This document shows, one piece after another, positions 36,632 through 43,891 of a DNA stretch of 64,000 nt. Each line of letters opens with the position of its first letter. The stretch's first letter is position 1. Position numbers and translations under genes: made by a program. The DNA is from Halobacillus campisalis (GTDB lineage Bacteria > Bacillota > Bacilli > Bacillales > Halobacillaceae). The DNA is taken from NCBI RefSeq assembly GCF_030345335.1, contig NZ_JAPVRC010000001.1:744001-808000 (forward strand). Reading direction: 5' to 3'. Under the pieces are notes generated by a model. That model saw nothing but the letters and a program-made list of their open reading frames with translations, had not been told where the DNA came from and made no database searches.

Positions 36632-37564
36632 CTATCCCCTTCGGTTTCTTCCGCCCATAGAAATGACAGTGCTGAGTTGGCGTATTCTTTCAGTAATCCG
36701 CTGAGCTTTCACTTGTTCGACATCGCCTCTATTGCTTGTCATCAACACTTTTTCAAGCTCGTCTAAATTGTAATTTGATGTGAAAAACACAGGAAGCCTC
36801 TCCATCATTCTATACTGTAAAATAGATCCGAGCACTTCGTCTCTGAACCAGGCGGATTGAGATTCCGCTCCAATATCATCGAGCATAAGTACTGGTGTTT
36901 TTTTGAAGGCCTCTATTTTACTGTTCATGGAATCATCTTTGATGGAAGCCTTCATTTCTCTTACAAATTCAGGCATATAGATCAACATGGAAGAAATGTT
37001 CTTTTTACTCAATTCATTAGCTAAAACACCTAGAAAATATGTTTTCCCAACTCCGAATGGTCCATGGTAATAAAGACCCTTACTCGGCAGTTCATCGGTG
37101 ATACCTTCTAAATACCGGACCGTCTTCTCGACTGCTTCTCCTCGATCTGGATCTTTAAAATCTAACCGATCGATAGTGGCTTCCAGTATTTCACGAGGTA
37201 TATGAAGACTATTAATCATCGATTCTTGCTTTCTGCTCTCTTCATGCTGGATTTGTCTAGGGCACTTATGATATGCCATTTTTAATTCGGAACCTTCAAC
37301 AAAAGCTTCGGGAGCATAACCTTTTAGTATGTTAATACACCCTTCCCTTGAAGGACACTTTTCACATTTTTTAGACTGGGATTGATATTCATAAAATTTC
37401 ATAAGCTGTTTTTCTACAGCTTCCCTCGTTAGCGAAGGGTGGTCCGAAATTAAGGACTGAATATTTTCATCTTGTAAAACTTCACGTTTCATTTGGGCGA
37501 AACGCTGTTGAAAATTTTTATTATCTTTCATCCAGCGCTGCAATGATTTCTGTATGGGTTCCAT
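36632..37564 (-). CDS. dnaI: Primosomal protein DnaI (helicase loader)
   Basis: DnaI loads the replicative helicase DnaC at origin and restart sites. The 310-residue protein has an N-terminal zinc-binding domain (CEKCPSREGC) and an AAA+ ATPase domain with Walker A GPFGVGKTYFLG and Walker B VLMLDDIGAES, plus an arginine-finger region ITERIRQL. The ATG at 37564 gives MEPIQKSL, as in B. subtilis DnaI, and has AGGGTGG eight bases upstream. It is coupled to dnaB, 15 bases after it. Confidence 0.95.
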   Translation of the reverse strand: MEPIQKSLQRWMKDNKNFQQRFAQMKREVLQDENIQSLISDHPSLTREAVEKQLMKFYEYQSQSKKCEKCPSREGCINILKGYAPEAFVEGSELKMAYHKCPRQIQHEESRKQESMINSLHIPREILEATIDRLDFKDPDRGEAVEKTVRYLEGITDELPSKGLYYHGPFGVGKTYFLGVLANELSKKNISSMLIYMPEFVREMKASIKDDSMNSKIEAFKKTPVLMLDDIGAESQSAWFRDEVLGSILQYRMMERLPVFFTSNYNLDELEKVLMTSNRGDVEQVKAQRITERIRQLSTVISMGGRNRRG

Positions 37565-37579
37565 TTCGGTCACCACCCT

Positions 37580-38929
37580 TTACATTCCGTTTTCTTTGTT
37601 CGAAAGCATACGGATCCTTTTTTCTAACTCTGTCGAATCAAAGGACTGAGACTTGGTTTGCTCTTGTTCTCTTTGCTCATCCTGCTTTTTGAACCATTCC
37701 GGGATAACTTCAGTACTCTTTTTTCGATATTGATTTTTCTGCTGGCCCCACTGCTGATATTTCTGATGCTCAGCTTTAGCTAAATTCATCGCCTGTCTCA
37801 CCGTAGTCACATTTTTTCTAGCCCAGTGACTCGCTATCTTCTCAAGGTATGGTTTTGAGAGTTTCATGTCTGTTTTCAGCAAAACATAGTGAACAAGAAC
37901 ATTCATAACCCCTGGTGATACCCCTTGTTCGGTCATCACATCTCTGATCATCTTCATATCTTGATCGGCTGCCTGATTACCATTAGATAGGTCTTCCAGT
38001 AGCTCTTTAGGTGATATCTGCTCCAATAGCTGGACAAACTGGTCTTCCTTGCTCTTCATTTCTGTTGAATCATCAGCGATTCTCTCACGTTGATTCAGAA
38101 CATTAGCATTAACTTGCGAGTGACTTTTCATAAAGTCATGACAAGCAGATTTAAATTCCTCTAAATTCAACTCATTATCTTCATTGATCGCCCATGTCAA
38201 TGCGCGTTCAATTTCTGTCGAAGATAAATTGTAGAGAGAAGCTAGCTGGATGATGACTTTTCTGTTCATACCCGATAAGATTTTATCGGCAGGATACATG
38301 CGCTGTGTTAAAGCTTCATGCAGCCAATTGAAATCAATTCGATGATTCATCAAAACAGGTCCTTTTCGTACATTGTCAACTCGAGGTTCTCCCTGATTTT
38401 TAGGACCTTCGCTTTGCACGGCCGCAGGGAAGTTATGATGAAAAATTTGATCGAATGATTCTGTTATATCAGTAAACCCTTCATAAGAAATAGATTCCCG
38501 CATAAGACGCTTCTTAAGCTGTTTAAATTTATCTATACCTATTTCATGTTGAAGAAGCAATGATAAAAATGTATCACTAATAAACTCTTCAGCAGCGAAA
38601 GGAGGACGGATTTCATAGATATAAACTTTTTCTTCTTCATTTTTCAAAAATGTACGCAGCATTCCGATAGCTTCAAGCTTTTGCCTTGCCTCATAAATCT
38701 TATCTAAAGGTGTAGACAGGTAAGTCATCAAAGTGTGATGTGTTTGCAGGTCATCTCCATTACTTGTTTCCTGTTCAGTACATAAAAATTGATAAAGAGA
38801 AACAGCTAATTGACCAATCACGGGCTGATACAAATGAGTCAGCGCCCATTGCGCATTTTGAGGAAAAACCCCTTTTCTAGATATACGGAATCCATCTACT
38901 GGCAGTAATTTTCCGACTGCAGAATCCAT
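37580..38929 (-). CDS. dnaB: Replication initiation and membrane attachment protein DnaB
   Basis: Firmicute DnaB acts with DnaD and DnaI in loading the helicase; it is not the E. coli DnaB helicase. The 449-residue protein has an N-terminal winged-helix domain (WALTHLYQPVIGQLAVSLYQ) and a C-terminal DnaB/DnaD domain (MNVLVHYVLLKTDMKLSKPY, WARKNVTTVRQAMNLAKAEH). AAGGAGGC precedes the ATG. It is somewhat shorter than the B. subtilis protein. It stands in the usual nrdR-dnaB-dnaI order. Confidence 0.93.
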   Translation of the reverse strand: MDSAVGKLLPVDGFRISRKGVFPQNAQWALTHLYQPVIGQLAVSLYQFLCTEQETSNGDDLQTHHTLMTYLSTPLDKIYEARQKLEAIGMLRTFLKNEEEKVYIYEIRPPFAAEEFISDTFLSLLLQHEIGIDKFKQLKKRLMRESISYEGFTDITESFDQIFHHNFPAAVQSEGPKNQGEPRVDNVRKGPVLMNHRIDFNWLHEALTQRMYPADKILSGMNRKVIIQLASLYNLSSTEIERALTWAINEDNELNLEEFKSACHDFMKSHSQVNANVLNQRERIADDSTEMKSKEDQFVQLLEQISPKELLEDLSNGNQAADQDMKMIRDVMTEQGVSPGVMNVLVHYVLLKTDMKLSKPYLEKIASHWARKNVTTVRQAMNLAKAEHQKYQQWGQQKNQYRKKSTEVIPEWFKKQDEQREQEQTKSQSFDSTELEKRIRMLSNKENGM

Positions 38930-38992
38930 GAACCTTTGCCTCCTTCCTTAAATTATGTAAACTGGCTGCAAAAGAAAATGAGCCGATCGGGC

Positions 38993-39457
38993 TCATCCTT
39001 TATCTTCGTGTTTAATTAATTCTTTGAGCTCATCAATGAAAACGTTGATATCTTTAAATTGTCTGTACACAGAAGCAAACCTCACATAGGCCACTTCATC
39101 AATAGAGGAAAGTCTCCCCATGACCATTTCACCGATATCTTTACTTCCCACTTCCGAAACTCCCCGGTTACGTAACTCTTTTTCGATATCTAATGTGACA
39201 CCTTCCAGTTCCTCGGCGGCCACAGGACGCTTCTCGCAAGCACGAATAAGACCGCGCATCAGCTTTTCGCGACTGAACTCTTCACGCGTGCCTTCTTTTT
39301 TAACAACAATCAGTGGTACTTCTTCCACTCGTTCAAACGTCGTATACCGGAAATCACATTGTTCACACTCTCTTCTGCGCCTGATGGCATGACCATCCTC
39401 GATAGGTCTTGAATCAAGTACACGAGTGCTTTTATAGTGGCAATTAGGACATTTCAA
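38993..39457 (-). CDS. nrdR: Transcriptional repressor NrdR
   Basis: NrdR represses ribonucleotide reductase genes in response to dATP/ATP. The 154-residue protein starts with a zinc ribbon ([16 protein letters not shown] ... [13 protein letters not shown]) and has an ATP-cone ([20 protein letters not shown]). The start is TTG at 39457 with GGAG nine bases upstream, giving [10 protein letters not shown] as in the family; a GTG five codons earlier lies in the ribosome binding site. NrdR boxes would be elsewhere in the genome. Confidence 0.95.
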   Translation of the reverse strand: MKCPNCHYKSTRVLDSRPIEDGHAIRRRRECEQCDFRYTTFERVEEVPLIVVKKEGTREEFSREKLMRGLIRACEKRPVAAEELEGVTLDIEKELRNRGVSEVGSKDIGEMVMGRLSSIDEVAYVRFASVYRQFKDINVFIDELKELIKHEDKG

Positions 39458-39494
39458 ACAAATCAACTCCACTTAAATTCATATCTTTCATAAT

Positions 39495-39878
39495 TTAATT
39501 CGAGGGATCATATTTAACAAACTGCTGATCCAGCTTTTTATAGGATTCTTGAATCAATTGATGACTGAACCCTAAATCAATAGGTCCGCCTGAGTCTGTA
39601 GTCACAGAAAAATCAACGGCGGTTTGAAAAGGCTTCACCATGATGATCGTCGCTACAATAAAAGCCTTCCTTTTCCCTTTGTATTTAATTGTAATTTCAC
39701 CGCGTTCTTTTGAAACCGCAGCTTTCTCAGAAGGGGAAGGAAACAATTCTTCCACTGCCTTAAATACTTCATCGCGCTTTGCTTTATAATACCGTGTTTC
39801 AAGCGCTGGATCTTTATGTTTTTCACTAGTTTCGGAATGATTACTAAAATACTTAGAAATAAATGCTTTCACCGACAT
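39495..39878 (-). CDS. Conserved hypothetical cytosolic protein
   Basis: I recognise no family with certainty. The 127-residue protein has no signal peptide or membrane helix; a central segment ERGEITIKYKGKRKAFIVATII and the following IDLGFSHQLIQESYKKLDQQF suggest an alpha/beta fold. Similar short proteins are found between nrdR and speD in other Bacillaceae, so it is a genuine gene. AAGGGG lies close to the ATG; a GTG two codons on has better spacing. Confidence 0.7.
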   Translation of the reverse strand: MSVKAFISKYFSNHSETSEKHKDPALETRYYKAKRDEVFKAVEELFPSPSEKAAVSKERGEITIKYKGKRKAFIVATIIMVKPFQTAVDFSVTTDSGGPIDLGFSHQLIQESYKKLDQQFVKYDPSN

Positions 39879-39951
39879 TACCCCTTACAAAAAATTCGAC
39901 ATGATCTGTTTTTATTTTAACATGTTTTGATAAAAAGAAAAGAAAGGCAGA

Positions 39952-40000
39952 AAAATACTAAAAAATCACACAGCAGCACTGTGTGATTTTTTAGTATTTT
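39952..40000 (-). terminator. Terminator of speD
   Basis: A perfect 22-bp inverted repeat (arms 39952-39973 and 39979-40000, core AAAAAATCACACAG) has a five-base loop. The outer part of the right arm overlaps the last bases of speD. Confidence 0.75.
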
Positions 40001-40376
40001 ATAATGCTCTGGACTGATGAACTTCTACAGGACCCATTCCTCTTGGTACTTCTACGGTTTCATTTCTTCCGGCTTCTAAAGCCTCCACGATAAAGTGCGC
40101 AGCGACATTTGGATCTATACGATCTCCACACGTGTAAACATCTATACTCGCATATCCATGCTCTGGAAAACTATGAATTGTCAAGTGCGACTCAGAAATA
40201 ATAACCACGCCGCTCACACCATGTGGCGCAAATTTATGAAATGCCACTTCACGTACTTCAGCACCTGCTTTTAAAGCAGCATCTACAAAAACCTGTTCAA
40301 TATAACTCATATCATTTAATTTATCTTCATTACAATCCCATAGTTCAGCAATTACATGTCTTCCCATTGTATCCAT
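39999..40376 (-). CDS. speD: S-adenosylmethionine decarboxylase proenzyme
   Basis: SpeD makes decarboxylated AdoMet for spermidine synthesis. The 125-residue protein is the short prokaryotic class 1B type: the self-cleavage serine that becomes the pyruvoyl group lies in [20 protein letters not shown], with [18 protein letters not shown] after it. The ATG at 40376, nine bases after AAGGGGG, gives [12 protein letters not shown] as in B. subtilis. An in-frame ATG 19 codons earlier has no ribosome binding site. A leader of about 135 bases precedes it. Confidence 0.94.
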   Translation of the reverse strand: MDTMGRHVIAELWDCNEDKLNDMSYIEQVFVDAALKAGAEVREVAFHKFAPHGVSGVVIISESHLTIHSFPEHGYASIDVYTCGDRIDPNVAAHFIVEALEAGRNETVEVPRGMGPVEVHQSRAL

Positions 40377-40518
40377 TTCTAAGGATCCCCCTTTTTGTAC
40401 AGTGACTAAATGCCCTTCTAAATATACAGACATGTACTGCCACGGGGGAAAGTTAGTCCTGAGAGGTCCTAACCCTTTGAGCAGTCATGAAATGGACAGT
40501 ATTCAGAAGGTCAAAAAA

Positions 40519-40547
40519 AGTATATACGGTTTATCACTTTTTTGCAA
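40519..40547 (-). promoter_or_regulatory. Sigma-A promoter of speD
   Basis: TTGCAA (40547-40542), a 17-base spacer and TATACT (40524-40519) are read on the minus strand. The leader that follows contains a hairpin (40473-40452). Confidence 0.65.
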
Positions 40548-40611
40548 GAAACATTTTCAAAAGGAAAGGGTGATGCCCATTATAAAATACATTGGGAAGA
40601 ATTGCTACTAT

Positions 40612-41646
40612 TTAGGAGACCTTTGCTGCAGTTTCATGTTTTAGAAGATTGCCGACATATTTAGCTAGATCAACAACTCTGCATGAATATCCCCACTCAT
40701 TGTCGTACCAGGCTAATACTTTCACTTTTCGGTCGCCCATCACCTGCGTAGACAAGCCGTCAATAATGGCAGACGCTGGTGAAGTCGTATAATCGATGGA
40801 AACAAGTGGTTCGTCACTATATTCAAGGATTCCGTTCATGTCATTTTCTCCGACCGCTCGAAAAGCTGCGTTCACATCTTCCTTCGTAACATCTGCTTTC
40901 AAGTCTACGACTAAATCCACTAATGAAACGTTCGGTGTAGGTACGCGCAGGGCCATGCCATTCAATTTCCCTTGCATAGAAGGGATAACTTCTCCCAGAG
41001 CTTTAGCAGCGCCTGTAGAGGTAGGTATGATCGATTGAGTACATCCTCTCGCCCGACGCAGGTCCTTATGAGGGTTGTCGAGATTTTTTTGGTCATTTGT
41101 AAATGAATGTACAGTAGTCATCAATCCATTCTCAATCCCGAACTCATCTTCCAAAACTTTGACTACAGGAGCGAGGCAATTCGTCGTACACGAGGCATTT
41201 GAGATGATGTCATGCTCATCTGCATCATACATGTGCTCATTGACTCCCATCACTATGGTAGCGTCCACTGATTTTCCAGGAGCAGTAATAATTACTTTTT
41301 TTGCACCCGACTGTATATGAAGTGAGGCTTCGTCCTTAGTTTTGAATTTGCCGGTCGCTTCTATCACTATATCTACATTCAGCTTATTCCATGGCAGGTC
41401 CAGGGGATCCCTTGTGGAGCAGAGTACCACTTTCTTTCCATTTATGATGATCCCATTTTCTGTCGCTTCTATTTCACCCTCAAAGCGCCCGTGGACGCTG
41501 TCATATTTTATCATATGAGCAATTGTCTCAGCAGGATAACTTGCGTTCACAGCCACAAGTTCAATTGACTCGTCTAAGACCGCTTTTCTGAAGACCATTC
41601 TCCCGATTCTTCCCAGACCATTGATGGCAATTCTTGTTTTCTCCAT
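40612..41646 (-). CDS. gapB: Glyceraldehyde-3-phosphate dehydrogenase, gluconeogenic GapB type
   Basis: GapB runs in the gluconeogenic direction and prefers NADP in Bacillus. The 344-residue protein has the Rossmann start INGLGRIGRMVFRKA, the active-site Cys in SNASCTTNCLAP and the C-terminal WYDNEWGYSCRVVDLA. VNASYPAETIAHMIKYDSVHG rather than VNDLTD-type sequence identifies the GapB subtype. GGGGGCTTGCC precedes the ATG. The promoter region holds two CcpN-like boxes and a cre-like site, which fits repression during glycolytic growth. Confidence 0.95.
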   Translation of the reverse strand: MEKTRIAINGLGRIGRMVFRKAVLDESIELVAVNASYPAETIAHMIKYDSVHGRFEGEIEATENGIIINGKKVVLCSTRDPLDLPWNKLNVDIVIEATGKFKTKDEASLHIQSGAKKVIITAPGKSVDATIVMGVNEHMYDADEHDIISNASCTTNCLAPVVKVLEDEFGIENGLMTTVHSFTNDQKNLDNPHKDLRRARGCTQSIIPTSTGAAKALGEVIPSMQGKLNGMALRVPTPNVSLVDLVVDLKADVTKEDVNAAFRAVGENDMNGILEYSDEPLVSIDYTTSPASAIIDGLSTQVMGDRKVKVLAWYDNEWGYSCRVVDLAKYVGNLLKHETAAKVS

Positions 41647-41662
41647 AAGGCAAGCCCCCTAA

Positions 41663-41673
41663 TATGATATACT
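41663..41673. promoter_or_regulatory. CcpN-like operator 1 of gapB
   Basis: TATGATATACT matches the CcpN consensus TRTGHYATAYW at all 11 positions on the plus strand. It lies between the -10 and the gapB start. Confidence 0.6.
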
Positions 41674-41694
41674 TTAAAATGAATTTTCAAAAAT

Positions 41695-41705
41695 AGTATA
41701 ACACA
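41695..41705. promoter_or_regulatory. CcpN-like operator 2 of gapB, overlapping the -10
   Basis: TGTGTTATACT on the minus strand matches TRTGHYATAYW at all 11 positions and contains the presumed -10 TATACT (41700-41695). It points toward operator 1. Confidence 0.6.
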
Positions 41706-41706
41706 T

Positions 41707-41720
41707 TGTAAGCGTTTTTG
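41707..41720. promoter_or_regulatory. cre-like site at gapB promoter
   Basis: TGTAAGCGTTTTTG agrees with TGWAANCGNTNWCA except for its last two bases. It lies in the spacer between the -10 and a weak -35 (CTACAA), where CcpA would block polymerase. Confidence 0.45.
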
Positions 41721-41750
41721 TAGGTTAGTTTACTAATTTCCCAAAATAAT

Positions 41751-41780
41751 AACCTGACCTATTTTATGTAAGGTCAGGTT
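41751..41780 (-). terminator. Terminator of the polA-mutM-ytaF-coaE unit
   Basis: The perfect 10-bp stem AACCTGACCT / AGGTCAGGTT has a 10-base loop and is followed by TTATTATTTT on the minus strand. One arm encodes the last residues of coaE. Confidence 0.75.
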
Positions 41781-42381
41781 CATTTAAGACTCCCCATTCT
41801 CTCAATACTTCTTGCAGTTGTGTACGACTGCTTTCTAACGTTCCTGAATTATCAATCACCGCATCGGCCAGGCGTGCTTTCTCCTTAATGGAAATTTGAG
41901 AGTTGATACGGTAATTGGCTTCATCCTCCGATGAACCATCGCGATCCATAAGGCGTTTAAGCTGTGTATCTTCATCGACGTATACCACTAATGTTCGATC
42001 AGCGTAACTGGTTAGCTTGCTTTCAAACAGCAGAGGAATATCCAAAACAACAGCTCTTTCTCCATTATTAAGGTACTCATCTCTTTGCCGCACCATTTCT
42101 TTACGGACTTCTGGATGGACGATTCCATTCAGTTGACCTCGTTTATCCTCATCTTTAAAAACGATGTTCCCTAAGCTTTTACGGTTTAATGTGCCGTCTT
42201 CGTTAAGTACTTCTTCACCGAAAATGTCTACAATCTGCAGATAAGCGGGCTTTCCGATTTCAACCACTTCTCTTGAAATAATATCCGCATCTACGACAGG
42301 GATTTGAAACGATTTTATCATTTTTGAAACTGTGCTTTTACCTGTGGCTATGCTTCCAGTGAGCCCGATAACCAGTCCCAT
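41764..42381 (-). CDS. coaE: Dephospho-CoA kinase
   Basis: CoaE performs the last step of coenzyme A synthesis. The 205-residue P-loop kinase shows GLTGSIATGKSTVSKM (Walker A), VVDADIISREVV, LDIPLLFESKL and the lid region RDGSSEDEANYRINSQ. AGGAGGTGC precedes the ATG. It is the last gene of polA-mutM-ytaF-coaE, the Bacillus order. Confidence 0.96.
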   Translation of the reverse strand: MGLVIGLTGSIATGKSTVSKMIKSFQIPVVDADIISREVVEIGKPAYLQIVDIFGEEVLNEDGTLNRKSLGNIVFKDEDKRGQLNGIVHPEVRKEMVRQRDEYLNNGERAVVLDIPLLFESKLTSYADRTLVVYVDEDTQLKRLMDRDGSSEDEANYRINSQISIKEKARLADAVIDNSGTLESSRTQLQEVLREWGVLNEPDLT

Positions 42382-42391
42382 GGTGCACCTC

Positions 42392-42991
42392 CTAAACGAG
42401 TTTGATTATACCTATGATGATTAGCAAAAAGCCGGGCAGAGCGGAGAGATAATCTAGTTTATGGCTCAGCTTCGCACCGCTCTTCAACCCTCCATATAAC
42501 ATTGCGCTTGTCATGAGAAAGATGAGACCAGCCGTAAAAAAGGGAGGTATTCCGATAAAAACACCACTCACCCCAGCCCCTATTGTATCGAGTGAAAGAG
42601 CAAGACCTAACAGCCAAACTTCCTTTCCGTGAATTCCTCCTGAATGATCGACATCTGCCGCTTCAGGAGATTGAAGAATACGGGCAGGCTGAGTCCAGAT
42701 GTTATCCTGCTCTTTTTCTGCTGGTTTTCTGTAGTTTGACCAAATAAAAAACAATCCGAGCAGTATGAAAGCCATAGCTCCAAGCGATTCAAACAGCTTA
42801 GCATCCACAAAAGGCAGCAGCAAGTGTCCGATACTAGCTGATAAAAGAAAACAAAGGCCAGATAGGAATGCAATCGCGCCCACTGCTTTTATGGATAATT
42901 GTATTTTTTTCAGTCCAATCATACAGCCTATTCCGAAGCTATCCAAACTCACAGCAATAACGAACAATAACGTAAAAAGCATGGTCCCCAT
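42392..42991 (-). CDS. ytaF: Sporulation membrane protein YtaF (MntP-like)
   Basis: This 199-residue protein has six predicted helices arranged as two repeats, each beginning with a SLDSFGIGCMIGLK / SLDTIGAGVSGVF motif as in the MntP (DUF204) manganese-efflux family. YtaF is named from B. subtilis sporulation screens; its transport substrate is not shown. The second of three nearby ATGs (42991) has the best spacing from GAGGTG. It lies between mutM and coaE. Confidence 0.87.
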   Translation of the reverse strand: MGTMLFTLLFVIAVSLDSFGIGCMIGLKKIQLSIKAVGAIAFLSGLCFLLSASIGHLLLPFVDAKLFESLGAMAFILLGLFFIWSNYRKPAEKEQDNIWTQPARILQSPEAADVDHSGGIHGKEVWLLGLALSLDTIGAGVSGVFIGIPPFFTAGLIFLMTSAMLYGGLKSGAKLSHKLDYLSALPGFLLIIIGIIKLV

Positions 42992-43052
42992 ATCCATCCC
43001 ACCTCAATGATGATCATTGTGAGATAGTATATGGGCGACTGACTAGAGTGTG

Positions 43053-43877
43053 TTAATTTTGACAGATAGGACAAACATGAGTGCCACGACCGCTCACTTT
43101 CAATTTGATAATAGGCCCCCCACAGCTCTGGCAGTCTGTATTCTCTTTGCCATATACCTGGAGCTGCTGTTGGAACATCCCCATTTCTCCTTGTCCATTC
43201 AGATAAGAGCGAATCGTAGTGCCGCCTTGTTCTACAGCTGCAACTATCGTTGACGTACTTGCTTCTCTCACACGTTTCACTTCTTCTAAAGTCAGCTGGT
43301 CAGCTTGCCGTTCAGGATGTACACGTGCCCGGTAAAGTGCTTCATCTACATATATATTTCCTAACCCTGCCACGACCGCTTGATCAAGAAGTACAGCCTT
43401 AATGTTCCGGGAGGTTCTTTTTAACTTTTCATAAAAGTATTCCTCCGTAAAAGCTGGATCGAATGGATCAGGACCTAATTGATTCAAAGGTTTACTGGCC
43501 CACTCCGTTCCTTTTTCAAATAAATGCATCGTTCCAAATTTACGTACATCGTTATATCGCAGTTCAGACCCGTCTTTGAAATGGAATATGACGTGGGTAT
43601 GCTTAGGTTTGGGGACAGCTTGGTCATATACTCCAAATTTACCCTCCATCCGCAAATGCGAGACCATCGAAAGATCGTCCATTTCAAATATGAGAAATTT
43701 ACCTTTGCGCTTTATATCTAAGATCGCCTGACCGTAAAGTAAAGATTTAAAAACATCCGGATCCTCTGGAGCCTTGATAATATTGTCCCAAAATATCGAG
43801 ACTTCCGAAATTTCTTTATTTATTATTAATTGTTTCAGTGTTTGCCTTACCGTTTCGACTTCTGGCAGTTCCGGCAT
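43053..43877 (-). CDS. mutM: Formamidopyrimidine-DNA glycosylase
   Basis: MutM removes 8-oxoguanine and nicks the abasic site. The 274-residue protein starts with the catalytic PELPEVETVRQ (Pro2, Glu3), has the LRMEGKFGVY loop with the conserved Lys, the H2TH region QAVVAGLGNIYVDEALYRA, and a C-terminal zinc finger CQSCGGPIIKLKVSGRGTHV followed by CPIC. GAGGGGATAGGC precedes the ATG. It follows polA directly. Confidence 0.96.
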   Translation of the reverse strand: MPELPEVETVRQTLKQLIINKEISEVSIFWDNIIKAPEDPDVFKSLLYGQAILDIKRKGKFLIFEMDDLSMVSHLRMEGKFGVYDQAVPKPKHTHVIFHFKDGSELRYNDVRKFGTMHLFEKGTEWASKPLNQLGPDPFDPAFTEEYFYEKLKRTSRNIKAVLLDQAVVAGLGNIYVDEALYRARVHPERQADQLTLEEVKRVREASTSTIVAAVEQGGTTIRSYLNGQGEMGMFQQQLQVYGKENTDCQSCGGPIIKLKVSGRGTHVCPICQN

Positions 43878-43891
43878 GCCTATCCCCTCAC

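Noticed and set aside
40377-40433. Extended SpeD starting at 40433
   Set aside because: No ribosome binding site upstream, and the extension is absent from the known family; the leader function is more likely.
42607-42873. 88-codon minus-strand frame inside ytaF
   Set aside because: It is an out-of-frame shadow of ytaF, which has clear family motifs.
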